Assembly: GCA_964482615.1 (NCBI GenBank)
Contig: CAYZYK010000001.1
Location: forward strand, 8,915-72,914
Length of the DNA: 64,000 bases
Source of the DNA: CAYZYK01 sp964482615
GTDB taxonomy: Bacteria; Patescibacteriota; Minisyncoccia; Minisyncoccales; CAYZYK01
Direction: 5' to 3'
Position 1 is the stretch's first letter. Each line of letters opens with the position of its first letter. The notes below the pieces were generated by a model. That model did not search any database. It was not told the origin of the DNA and saw only the letters and a program-made list of their open reading frames with translations. This document shows positions 51,762 to 60,095 of this stretch, piece by piece. The position numbers and the translations under genes were made by a program.

Positions 51762-52262
51762 TTAAAAAGGAATGTCTTCCACGTCAATTTCATCTTCGTT
51801 TTGATCGGTCTTTTTTCTCTTTGATTCTTTCTTTTTGGAAGAAGGATTATAATCTTCTTCAATGACTGGAATTTCTTCCTGTTTGGTTTTCTTTTGGGAT
51901 TTCTTTGGAGTGTTTCCTGTTGCTGCAGGCCCCCATGATTTTGGAGGAAGTTGAATATTCTGAGCTACTATTTCAGTACGATATTGTCTGTTGCCTGAGG
52001 AATTTTCCCAAGATCTTGTTCTTAATCTTCCTTCAACTAAAGTAAGCGACCCTTTTTTTAAGTATCTTGAACAAATATCAGCTAGTTTTCCAAAAGCTAC
52101 TACATTGTGAAATTGGCTATCTTGTTGCTTTTCTCCTGAGCTATCAGTATAGAATCTATTTGTAGCTAAAGAAAAATTAACCACGGACTGACCACTTGGT
52201 AAGGCTCTTTCTTCTGGATCTCGGGTTAAATTTCCCAAAACAAAAACTTTATTTAAATTCAT
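51762..52262 (-). CDS. ssb: Single-stranded DNA-binding protein
   Basis: 166 aa: an OB fold at about 1-105 (MNLNKVFVLGNLTRDPE, VNFSLATNRFY, FHNVVAFGKLADICSRYLKKG), a charged disordered tail, and the acidic C-terminal tip EIDVEDIPF, the docking peptide for repair and replication partners. It lies between rpsF and rpsR, as in many bacteria. Confidence 0.95.
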   Translation of the reverse strand: MNLNKVFVLGNLTRDPEERALPSGQSVVNFSLATNRFYTDSSGEKQQDSQFHNVVAFGKLADICSRYLKKGSLTLVEGRLRTRSWENSSGNRQYRTEIVAQNIQLPPKSWGPAATGNTPKKSQKKTKQEEIPVIEEDYNPSSKKKESKRKKTDQNEDEIDVEDIPF

Positions 52263-52319
52263 GTTTTTAAAATTAATTATTTACTGTTTTAAGTAAAATA
52301 GACCTTTGTTTTTAAGTTT

Positions 52320-52778
52320 TTATTCTCCTAAGATCTCATCTAGTTTCTTTTCTATTTCTTCAAGTTTTTCTTTTTCTTCTTCTTTTGTTTTCTTTTCTGC
52401 TTTTTCAATAGAAGTTGCTCTGTCTGTGATTTTAACTTCGGCTGGTTTGGTCTTGAATCTGCGTCTGGTGGTGGATATTCTTTTTCTTTCTGGTTTTTGA
52501 GAGTGTAAAATAAATCTTAAAACATTGTCATTTTCTTTTAATCCCTTTCTTAAATCGTCTAATTTTGAAGAGTCAGTTCGCAAGTCTAAGCTGACTAAAT
52601 AGGCCTGTTTTTGGTCGTTGACAGGATAAGCTAAGTCTCTTTTTATGGGTGATTCAGATTTAACTATAATTGCTTTATTTTTATCTCTTAAAAAAGAAAC
52701 TATTTCTTCGGCTGTTCTTTTTGCTTCCTCTTCTGTTAATTCGCTTGAAACTAAGTAGTTTAATTGATAATAGGGCAT
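52320..52778 (-). CDS. rpsF: 30S ribosomal protein S6 with charged C-terminal extension
   Basis: 152 aa. The ferredoxin-like bS6 core is residues 1-95 (YQLNYLVSSELTEEEAK, RDLAYPVNDQKQAYLVSLDL). The C-terminal part adds a Lys/Glu-rich helical extension of about 50 residues (EKAEKKTKEEEKEKLEEIEK) beyond the usual ~100 aa. S6 pairs with S18 on the 30S platform. Confidence 0.92.
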   Translation of the reverse strand: MPYYQLNYLVSSELTEEEAKRTAEEIVSFLRDKNKAIIVKSESPIKRDLAYPVNDQKQAYLVSLDLRTDSSKLDDLRKGLKENDNVLRFILHSQKPERKRISTTRRRFKTKPAEVKITDRATSIEKAEKKTKEEEKEKLEEIEKKLDEILGE

Positions 52779-52781
52779 AAT

Positions 52782-53879
52782 TTAGTAAATTTTAAATTCT
52801 ATTATATCACCATCTTGGACTATATAATCTTTTCCTACTGTTTTGACTTGACCTTTCTTTTTTGCTTTTTTCCAAGAACCAGCTTGAATTAGTTTATCTG
52901 AAGAAATAACTTCAGCTTTAATAAAATTGTCCTCAAAATCAGAATGGACGACTCCTCCAGCGGTTGGACATTTTCCTCCCTTCTTTAAGGTCCAAGCTCT
53001 TGTTTCTTTACCTCCGGTGATGGTATAAAAGGTGATTAAATCAAGAGTATTGTAACAAGCAGTTATTAATGAGTCAAGCTCGGAGGTGAGTCCAAGCTCT
53101 TTTTCTTCTTCTTTTTTAAGATTAGAGATTTCTCTTTCTAGTTCAAGATTAAGTTTTAAAAAAGAATCTTCAGAGATTGTTTCTTTAATTTTATCTTCGA
53201 GTTCCTTTTCTGTTTTTTGAGAAACGTTTAAAACGAAAACGTGGGGTTTTGAAGTTAAAAACTGAAAATCTTTTATTAAATCAATTTCCTCTTTATTTAA
53301 CTCAAGACCGGTGATTTTTTTTCCTTGGGAAAGTTGATTTTTAATTTTTTCAAAGAGGTCTATCTTCTTTGTTGTCTTTTTATCTTGAGAAACACTTTCT
53401 TTTTTTAATCTGGTAAGGACTTTCTCTATTGTTCCCAGGTCTTTCATTATCATTTCAGTTTCTAAAACTTCAATATTTTTTTTTGGTTCGGGCTTTTCCC
53501 AAAGCTGGTATTGTGGTTCTTTATCTTCTTGAGGGGGTGTTTTTTCTTGGGAGATAGAAAAGCCCCTGATTACCTCCAAAATAGCGTCACATTCTCTGAT
53601 GTGGCTTAGAAACTGATTTCCCAAACCCTCTCCCTTATGAGCCCCCTTTACTAAGCCCGCAATATCAACAAATTTAATTATAGTAGGGGTTGTTTTTTCT
53701 GGCTTTACAATTTCTGAGATTTTTTCTAATCTTTTATCGGGGACAGCAACTACTCCCATGTTAGGATCTATGGTTGTGAAAGGATAATCAGCTATATCAA
53801 CCTTATTTTTAGTTAAAGCAGAAAATAGAGTTGATTTGCCTACGTTTGGCAAACCAACAATTCCTACAGAAAAACTCAT
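52782..53879 (-). CDS. ychF: Ribosome-binding ATPase YchF (Obg family)
   Basis: 365 aa. The P-loop GLPNVGKST is near the N terminus, followed by DYPFTTIDPNMG and VDIAGLVKGAHKGEGLGNQFL, then a helical insert and a C-terminal TGS domain (ITFYTITGGKETRAWTLKKG, TAGGVVHSDFEDNFIKAEV). YchF binds the ribosome and prefers ATP over GTP. It heads the minus-strand run into rpsF, 3 nt apart. Confidence 0.95.
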   Translation of the reverse strand: MSFSVGIVGLPNVGKSTLFSALTKNKVDIADYPFTTIDPNMGVVAVPDKRLEKISEIVKPEKTTPTIIKFVDIAGLVKGAHKGEGLGNQFLSHIRECDAILEVIRGFSISQEKTPPQEDKEPQYQLWEKPEPKKNIEVLETEMIMKDLGTIEKVLTRLKKESVSQDKKTTKKIDLFEKIKNQLSQGKKITGLELNKEEIDLIKDFQFLTSKPHVFVLNVSQKTEKELEDKIKETISEDSFLKLNLELEREISNLKKEEEKELGLTSELDSLITACYNTLDLITFYTITGGKETRAWTLKKGGKCPTAGGVVHSDFEDNFIKAEVISSDKLIQAGSWKKAKKKGQVKTVGKDYIVQDGDIIEFKIY

Positions 53880-53935
53880 ATATATAGATGATAACTTTGG
53901 GTTGCTTTATTGTCAACTTAGATATATTCTTTTTG

Positions 53936-53965
53936 TTGGAAAATTCTCAAGAAAACTTATATAAT
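53936..53965 (+). promoter_or_regulatory. Leaderless promoter for yvcK
   Basis: TTGGAA (53936-53941), an 18-nt spacer and TATAAT (53960-53965), 6 nt before the ATG at 53972; the predicted start coincides with the start codon. Confidence 0.6.
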
Positions 53966-53971
53966 ACTTAT

Positions 53972-54910
53972 ATGTCAAAGAAAATAACTACAGTCGGAGG
54001 GGGTACAGGACAGTATACTCTTTTGAGGGGGCTGAAAAAGTATAATGTTTCCCTGTCAGCCATTGTTTCTATGATTGATGATGGGGGAAGTACGGGAAAG
54101 CTGAGAGATGAATTTGGTGTTTTGCCCCCTGGAGACTTGAGAAGATGTTTAGTTGCTTTATCTCAAGAATCAAAAGAATTGAGAGAGCTTTTTGAGTACC
54201 GGCTTGGAGAAGATTGTGTTGGGAATATGATAATCGCTGGCTTACAAGAGATTGTAGGAAAAGAAAATTATATTCAACAAGCATCAAAAATTTTAAATAC
54301 ATCAGGAACCGTTCTTCCTATTACCACAAACGAGACAAATATTTTTGGGAAAACAGAAAAAGGCAAAAAACTGAAAGGACAAACAGAAGTAAGTTATAAT
54401 ATCAGCAAAAACGAGAAAATAGAAAAGCTTTGGTTAGAACCTAAAGCTTCTCTTTTTGGAGAAGCTAAAAAAGCATTTAAAGAATCAGATTTGGTAATAA
54501 TTTGCCCTGGTGATTTATACGGCAGTATTATTCCTAATTTTTTGGTTGAAGGCTCACCTGAAACTATTCAGAACTCTAAAGCTAAAATAGTTTATGTCTG
54601 TAATTTGGTGACTAAACAGGGGACCTATAAATTCTCTGCTAGTGATTTTGTGAAAGAAATTGAAAAATATCTGGGAAGAAAAATAGATTATGTTGTTTTA
54701 AATAAAAAAAGACCTACTCAAAAAATTGTTGATAAGTACAAAGGGGAAGATTCCTTTTTCGTTGTTCCTGACGTTAACAATCTTAAAAGGGAATTCATTG
54801 AAGGTGATCTTCTGATTGAACATAAAATAAATGGTAAAATAATTGCCAGACACAATCCAACAAAAACAGCAGAATTGATTATAAGTTTGTTAAATAAACC
54901 AGAAAAATAA
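53972..54910 (+). CDS. yvcK: YvcK/CofD-family protein (uridylate-sugar sensing, cell-wall growth)
   Basis: 312 aa from the ATG at 53972; the frame is open back to 53888, but the leaderless promoter places the start here. TTVGGGTGQYTLLRGLK is the Rossmann phosphate loop, with MIDDGGSTGKLRDEFGVLPPGD and GDLYGSIIPNFLV diagnostic of the CofD/YvcK family. YvcK binds UDP-sugars and supports cell-wall synthesis on gluconeogenic carbon in Bacillus. The phosphohexomutase that follows (1-nt gap) fits sugar-nucleotide metabolism. Confidence 0.9.
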   Translation: MSKKITTVGGGTGQYTLLRGLKKYNVSLSAIVSMIDDGGSTGKLRDEFGVLPPGDLRRCLVALSQESKELRELFEYRLGEDCVGNMIIAGLQEIVGKENYIQQASKILNTSGTVLPITTNETNIFGKTEKGKKLKGQTEVSYNISKNEKIEKLWLEPKASLFGEAKKAFKESDLVIICPGDLYGSIIPNFLVEGSPETIQNSKAKIVYVCNLVTKQGTYKFSASDFVKEIEKYLGRKIDYVVLNKKRPTQKIVDKYKGEDSFFVVPDVNNLKREFIEGDLLIEHKINGKIIARHNPTKTAELIISLLNKPEK

Positions 54911-54911
54911 A

Positions 54912-56252
54912 GTGTCAAAAAAACAAAATACAATTTTTAAAACCTATGATGTGCGAGGTATTTACCCCTCAGAAATTAATGAAAGTAAAGCTAGAAAGAT
55001 AGCTAAAGCTATTGTTGAAGAGACAAAAGCAAAAGAAGTTGTAATTGGAAGAGATGCAAGAAACTCTTCAGTTCAGCTTTCTGAAGCACTGATAGAGGGA
55101 ATTCTAGAGCAGGGAAGCGATGTTGTGGATATAGGGCAAGTATCAACTGATTGTCTATATTTTACTTTGGGTTACCACGGTTATCCTGCGGGAATTATGA
55201 CGACAGCCTCTCATAACCCACCAGAACACAACGGATTTAAAATAATGAGAAGGCAAAAAAGGGGAATCTTGCCGTTTAGGGGTATTGAAATAGGAAAAAA
55301 AATAGAAAACAAGATACCTTCTTCTGAAAAAAGGGGTACTGTTCAAAAAAAAGATATCTGGGAAGATTATTTGAAACATGTGGTTTCTTTTGTTGAAACA
55401 GAGAAGATAAAGCCTTTTCGGGTGGTAATAGATGCATCAAATGGTATGGCGGGCAAGGTTATTCCAGAAATTGTAGATAAAATACCTATTGAGATTATTC
55501 CTTTAAATTTTAATTTAGATGGAAATTTCCCCGCTCATTCTCCAAACCCCTTAAAAGAGAGTTCAACAGAGGGAATAAAAAATAGGATTAAGGAAAAGAA
55601 AGCTGATTTTGGCTTTATTTTTGATGGAGACGCAGATAGAGTGTTTTTGATTACAGAAGAGAGTGATTTTGTTTCAGCTGATATAACTCTTCTCCTTTTG
55701 GCTAAATATTTTTTAGAGAAAAATCCTGGAGATAAAATTGTTTACAATCTTATTTGTTCTCGAGCTGTACCCGAGTTTATTAAAAAATGGGGCGGGGAGC
55801 CGGTACGCAGCCAAGTTGGTTATGTTAATATTTGGAAGAATATGCAAAAAAAAGAAGCAATAATGGGGGGTGAATTATCCGGCCATTATGCTTTTCGGGA
55901 AAATTTCTATACGGATTCAGGGTTTATAAGTTTTCTGATTCTCTTGGAGATAATTTCCAAATCTGAGAAAAAAGTTTCAGAGCAGGTTAATCAGCTGAGC
56001 CCTTATGCCAAAAGCCCAGAGATAAATTTTGAAATAAAAGATAAAGAAAAGACTTTAGAAAAAATTAAAAAGAAATATTCAGACGGAAAGCAGGATTTTT
56101 TAGACGGAATTACAGTAGAGTATGAGAGCTGGTGGTTTAATACTCGTCCTTCCCATACAGAACCTCTTTTGAGATTAACTATTGAAGCTGACAATAAAAA
56201 CATTTTAAGAGAAAAAAAGAAAGAACTTGTTTCTTTTATTGGGGGAAGATAG
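54912..56252 (+). CDS. manB: Phosphomannomutase/phosphoglucomutase
   Basis: 446 aa starting at a GTG. KTYDVRGIYPSEINE at the start, the phosphoserine loop TTASHNPPEHNGFKIM near residue 98, the Mg site FDGDADRVF, the sugar-binding GGELSGHYAF, and a C-terminal RPSHTEPLLRLTIEA phosphate-binding loop are all present. It interconverts hexose 1- and 6-phosphates for cell-envelope precursors. It is one nucleotide after yvcK. Confidence 0.93.
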   Translation: MSKKQNTIFKTYDVRGIYPSEINESKARKIAKAIVEETKAKEVVIGRDARNSSVQLSEALIEGILEQGSDVVDIGQVSTDCLYFTLGYHGYPAGIMTTASHNPPEHNGFKIMRRQKRGILPFRGIEIGKKIENKIPSSEKRGTVQKKDIWEDYLKHVVSFVETEKIKPFRVVIDASNGMAGKVIPEIVDKIPIEIIPLNFNLDGNFPAHSPNPLKESSTEGIKNRIKEKKADFGFIFDGDADRVFLITEESDFVSADITLLLLAKYFLEKNPGDKIVYNLICSRAVPEFIKKWGGEPVRSQVGYVNIWKNMQKKEAIMGGELSGHYAFRENFYTDSGFISFLILLEIISKSEKKVSEQVNQLSPYAKSPEINFEIKDKEKTLEKIKKKYSDGKQDFLDGITVEYESWWFNTRPSHTEPLLRLTIEADNKNILREKKKELVSFIGGR

Positions 56253-56265
56253 AATTTAAGAAAAC

Positions 56266-56300
56266 AAAAAAACAACCATTAATATTTTAGATTGTTTTTT
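56266..56300. terminator. A/T-rich bidirectional terminator between manB and trpS
   Basis: AAAAAAACAA (56266-56275) pairs with TTGTTTTTT (56292-56300) around a 16-nt loop. Confidence 0.55.
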
Positions 56301-56312
56301 TATTTCTGTTTC

Positions 56313-57290
56313 TTATACCAACCCCATTTTTTTTCTTGTGTCAGTCATTGTTTTTTCAGCTATTTTTTTTGCTTTCTTTGCTCCTTCTTTAAGAGATTTT
56401 TCAATATATTCTTTGTTCTTTGATAATTCTTTTCTCTTTTTTCGAAAAGAAGCTAGTTTTTCAGTTAAGAGTTGAACTAATGATTTTTTAAATTCAGCGT
56501 ATCCTCTATTTTTAAATTCTTTTTCTATTTCACTTATCTCTCTATTTGAAAACAGGCTATAAATTAAAAGAAGGTTTGAAATACCCGGTTTAGTTTTTGG
56601 CTTATATTTAATTTCTTTTCCAATATCTGTTTTAGCTGACATTATTTTTTGTTTTATTTCTTTTGGGGAATCAAACAAAAAGATACAGCCCTTTTCTTTA
56701 TCACTTTTTGACATCTTATTCTTGGGATTTTCCAAACTCATAATTTTAGCTCCAACCTTGGGAAGCATGGCTTCGGGTACGGTGAAGGTTTCTCCGAATC
56801 TCTGATTGAATTTTCTTGCTATAGTTCTGGTCAGTTCAATATGCTGGATTTGATCTTTTCCAACAGGAACTTTTTCTGTTTGATAAATTAAAATATCTGC
56901 TGCTTGCAAGACAGGATAATTAAGGAGGCCAGCGTTTATATTCTTTTTAAATTTTCCTGACTTTTCCTTGTATTGGGTCATTCTTTCAAGTTCAGAAACA
57001 GGAGAGACGGTGTTTAAAAGCCAAGCAAGTTCAGTATGCTCTTTTATTTCAGATTGAACAAAGAAAATGCTTTTTTTGGGGTCAATTCCAACCGCAAAAT
57101 GAGCCAAGACGGCTTCATAAATATTCTTTTGAAGCTCTTTGGGGTTATAAGGTACGGTTAAAGAGTGTAAATCAGCAATGAAGAAGATGCATTTATTTTT
57201 TTCTTGAAGCTTGACCCAGTGTTTTATAGCTCCCAAATAATTTCCAATATGAATTTTCCCTGTTGGTTGAATACCGCTTAATATCCTCAT
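56313..57290 (-). CDS. trpS: Tryptophan--tRNA ligase
   Basis: 325 aa. The HIGH-type motif is in GIQPTGKIHIGNYLGAIKHW and the KMSKS motif in NPKNKMSKSDKEKG; VPVGKDQIQHIELTR and the C-terminal helical anticodon domain are typical. It charges tRNA-Trp. It follows the RNase J gene by 5 nt. Confidence 0.96.
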   Translation of the reverse strand: MRILSGIQPTGKIHIGNYLGAIKHWVKLQEKNKCIFFIADLHSLTVPYNPKELQKNIYEAVLAHFAVGIDPKKSIFFVQSEIKEHTELAWLLNTVSPVSELERMTQYKEKSGKFKKNINAGLLNYPVLQAADILIYQTEKVPVGKDQIQHIELTRTIARKFNQRFGETFTVPEAMLPKVGAKIMSLENPKNKMSKSDKEKGCIFLFDSPKEIKQKIMSAKTDIGKEIKYKPKTKPGISNLLLIYSLFSNREISEIEKEFKNRGYAEFKKSLVQLLTEKLASFRKKRKELSKNKEYIEKSLKEGAKKAKKIAEKTMTDTRKKMGLV

Positions 57291-57295
57291 AATTT

Positions 57296-58975
57296 TTAGA
57301 CCTCAATTACTACCGGTAAGACCATAGGTCTTCTTTTTGTTTTGCTGTATAAAAAGTTTCCTATTCTATCTCTTAAATTATTTTTGATGTAGGCCCAATT
57401 AACAGCCCCGCCCTTACCAGCCGATTTGTTAACTATTTTAATGATTTTTTTACGCGTTTGTTTAAGTAGGTCTTTTGACTCTTTAAGGTAGACGAACCCC
57501 CTAGATATTATATCAGGAGAACCCCTTACTTTACCAGTCTGCTGGTCAATTAAAACCACAATAACGAACATTCCATCTTGAGCTAAGTTTTTTCTATCTC
57601 TTAAAACTATATTCCCAACGTCACCAACTCCTAATCCATCTACCATTACATAGTTTGAAGGGACCTTTTTCTTTTTAATCAAGAATTTAGATTTATCTAT
57701 TTCAACTATATTACCGTTTTCTGCTAAGATGATATTCTTCTTGGAAATGCCTTTTTCTTTGGCTAATTTGGCATGACTGACTAACATTGAGAATTGCCCG
57801 TAACCTGGAAAAAAGAACCTTGGCTTCATTATCTCTATCATTTTTTTTAGCTCTTCTTGATGAGCATGTCCTCCAGCGTGAATATCCATCATCTCATAAT
57901 GATAAACATTAGCTTCTCTTCTGTAGAACTGGTCTTTTAATCTTTGAACCGTTCTCTCATTACCAGGGACAACAGAAGAAGAAAATACCACCGTATCTTT
58001 GTTTTTGAGTTTGATTAATTTATGTTCGTCGTTAGCTATTCTCATTAAAACAGCTTGTTCTTCACCTTGAGCCCCGGTACAGAGTATAGTAACTTTTGAA
58101 TCTGGCAAAGAAAGAGCTTTTTTGGTTGAAACCAAAGTATCTTTTTTTGCTTTTATGTATTTTAACTTTTTTGCGATCTGAACATTAGTTTTCATGCTTC
58201 TCCCCTCAATTGCAACTTTTCTGTTGTGTTTTTCTGATAAAACGATCATTTGCTGGATTCTGTTGAGAAGAGAAGAGAAGGTGGCTGTTATTATTCTTCC
58301 CTTGGCTTTTTTGAAGATCTTTTCTAAGTTATTGAAGATTTGTTTTTCCGACAAAGAATATCCTTCCTCTTCAGCATTTGTTGAATCAGACATTAGGGCC
58401 AAAACTCCTTTTTTACCCAGTTTTTTTAATTTCTCAAAATCGGTTGGTTTCTCATTAACTGGATTTTTGTCAAACTTAAAATCGGAGGTCATTACAATAT
58501 TTCCTAATGGTGTTTTAATAAAAAGTCCCATATTTCCTGGAATATTGTGGTTTTGGCGGAAAAATTCTACCTTGAAAGGTGAGAGAGAAATTTCATCTCC
58601 ATCTTTTACTTTTTTAATATTAAGTTTGGGATGGTTGGGGAATTCTTCCTGTCTTTTTAAAATTATATGCTTGGTTATATTGGAGGCATAAAGGGGTGGA
58701 TTTCTTAGTTTTTGGATGATATAGGGGATAGCTCCAATATGATCATAATGACCGTGAGTTATTATGCCCCCCACAATGTTTCCCTCCTTTCCTTTAAGAT
58801 AGCTTATGTTTGGGATAATGTAATCTACTCCTGGCATATCTTCTGCTGGAAACCCAAAACCCATATCAACAATTAAAATTTTCCCCTTGTGTTCAAGGAG
58901 TATCATGTTTCTTCCTACCTCGCCTAATCCCCCTAAGGGAATTATTTTTAATTTACCTTTTGTTTTTTTTGTCAT
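57296..58975 (-). CDS. rnj: Ribonuclease J
   Basis: 559 aa with a metallo-beta-lactamase plus beta-CASP nuclease core: THGHYDH at 73-79 (His74, His76, Asp78, His79), DFKFD, FSSSVVPGNE, HAGGHAH and a C-terminal domain (VNKSAGKGGAVNWAYIKNNL). RNase J is a 5'-3' exonuclease and endonuclease for mRNA decay and rRNA maturation in bacteria without RNase E. Its ATG lies 7 nt after the 3' end of tRNA-Leu(CAG), so tRNA processing would produce its mRNA 5' end. Confidence 0.95.
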   Translation of the reverse strand: MTKKTKGKLKIIPLGGLGEVGRNMILLEHKGKILIVDMGFGFPAEDMPGVDYIIPNISYLKGKEGNIVGGIITHGHYDHIGAIPYIIQKLRNPPLYASNITKHIILKRQEEFPNHPKLNIKKVKDGDEISLSPFKVEFFRQNHNIPGNMGLFIKTPLGNIVMTSDFKFDKNPVNEKPTDFEKLKKLGKKGVLALMSDSTNAEEEGYSLSEKQIFNNLEKIFKKAKGRIITATFSSLLNRIQQMIVLSEKHNRKVAIEGRSMKTNVQIAKKLKYIKAKKDTLVSTKKALSLPDSKVTILCTGAQGEEQAVLMRIANDEHKLIKLKNKDTVVFSSSVVPGNERTVQRLKDQFYRREANVYHYEMMDIHAGGHAHQEELKKMIEIMKPRFFFPGYGQFSMLVSHAKLAKEKGISKKNIILAENGNIVEIDKSKFLIKKKKVPSNYVMVDGLGVGDVGNIVLRDRKNLAQDGMFVIVVLIDQQTGKVRGSPDIISRGFVYLKESKDLLKQTRKKIIKIVNKSAGKGGAVNWAYIKNNLRDRIGNFLYSKTKRRPMVLPVVIEV

Positions 58976-58982
58976 AAATTTG

Positions 58983-59067
58983 TGCCGAGGGTGGGACTTG
59001 AACCCACAAGGGCAAAGAGCCCACAGCGACCTGAACGCTGCGTGTTTTCCAGTTTCACCACCTCGGC
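58983..59067 (-). tRNA. tRNA-Leu (CAG)
   Basis: A class II tRNA with acceptor GCCGAGG/CCTCGGC, anticodon stem CAGCG/CGCTG, loop TTCAGGT (anticodon CAG), a long variable arm and T loop TTCAAGT. CCA is not encoded. Its first base abuts the stop codon of the isomerase gene, and rnj starts 7 nt beyond its end. Confidence 0.95.
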
Positions 59068-60090
59068 TTAATTATTTTTTAATTTCTTTTTGAATTCTTC
59101 AACTATCTTTACTGGGGCTGGATCTTTTTTGTAAGAAAGAGCTAAATAGTAAGATGTCCAGTCTCCCAAAAGAAGATTAGAAAATATTTTAAATAAAAAA
59201 CTTCCTTTTCTAATATCCACAAACTCTACTTTAGCTCCTTTTTCTTTGACCAAATTGGCAAAAAGCTTCATTCTTTTTTGAATTTTGGTTAAATCTTTTT
59301 CTTTGTCTTTAAGGATAATAACATAGAAATTCTTTATTCTTTTTTTGTCTTCAAAACCAACCATTTCGTTGTGGTTTAATTCAGGAAAATAGTTGTAAAA
59401 AGAAGGAATTTTAGAATTCTCATTGAATTTTATCTTCCATATTCTGGCTAAACATTTAAATTTATTTGAAGCGTAAACTAAAGGAATTTTGTTTTTTAAC
59501 TTTTTTGCTAGTTCTTTTCCTTGTTTTTCCAAATTAAGTTCGTTCAGTTTTTCACCGAGTTCGGTGATACTCTTTGTTTTATTTTCAATTAAGCCTGAAT
59601 TTTCTAAGATCTTAATTAGACTAGAAAACAAATATCCTGTGGCTGTTCTGGGTTGAATACCAGAAGGAATTTTAACAAAAGGAATATCATTTTCTTTGCA
59701 GATTTCTTCCATTTTCCCATTGCTTGTTATAGCAACTAAATTTAGTTCTTTTTTGATGGCTTCTTTTAAAACAGAAATTGTTTCTTCAGTATTACCAGAA
59801 TATGAGATAGAAACAATTAGACTTTTTTGATTGGCTTGAGGAGGGACATTGTAATCTCTATGGATATATACTGGAATAGGGGAGAATTCTGATTTTGAAA
59901 TTAATTCTTTTAAATAACAGATTAAGAGATTGCCAGGTAAAGCTGAACCACCCATTCCACAAATTACAATATTTTCAAATTTCTTTTTGGCTCTAACATT
60001 TTCTGCTAATTTCAAACCCTCCTTAAATTGATTTGGAAAGTTTAAAATATCTTTTCTCATATTTGATTTGTCTATTTTATTTCTTTGCAT
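59068..60090 (-). CDS. SIS-domain phosphoglucose/phosphomannose isomerase
   Basis: 340 aa from the ATG at 60090, which has GGAG 9 nt upstream; the frame is open to a GTG at 60129 that would overlap the preceding gene. Two SIS sugar-phosphate-binding domains are seen (NIVICGMGGSALPGNLL and SLIVSISYSGNTEETI with the SYSGNTEE motif), and LNHNEMVGFE and PSGIQPRTATGYLF are typical of bifunctional PGI/PMI enzymes. It interconverts glucose-6-P, mannose-6-P and fructose-6-P. Its stop codon is directly next to tRNA-Leu. Confidence 0.88.
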   Translation of the reverse strand: MQRNKIDKSNMRKDILNFPNQFKEGLKLAENVRAKKKFENIVICGMGGSALPGNLLICYLKELISKSEFSPIPVYIHRDYNVPPQANQKSLIVSISYSGNTEETISVLKEAIKKELNLVAITSNGKMEEICKENDIPFVKIPSGIQPRTATGYLFSSLIKILENSGLIENKTKSITELGEKLNELNLEKQGKELAKKLKNKIPLVYASNKFKCLARIWKIKFNENSKIPSFYNYFPELNHNEMVGFEDKKRIKNFYVIILKDKEKDLTKIQKRMKLFANLVKEKGAKVEFVDIRKGSFLFKIFSNLLLGDWTSYYLALSYKKDPAPVKIVEEFKKKLKNN

Positions 60091-60095
60091 ATTTT

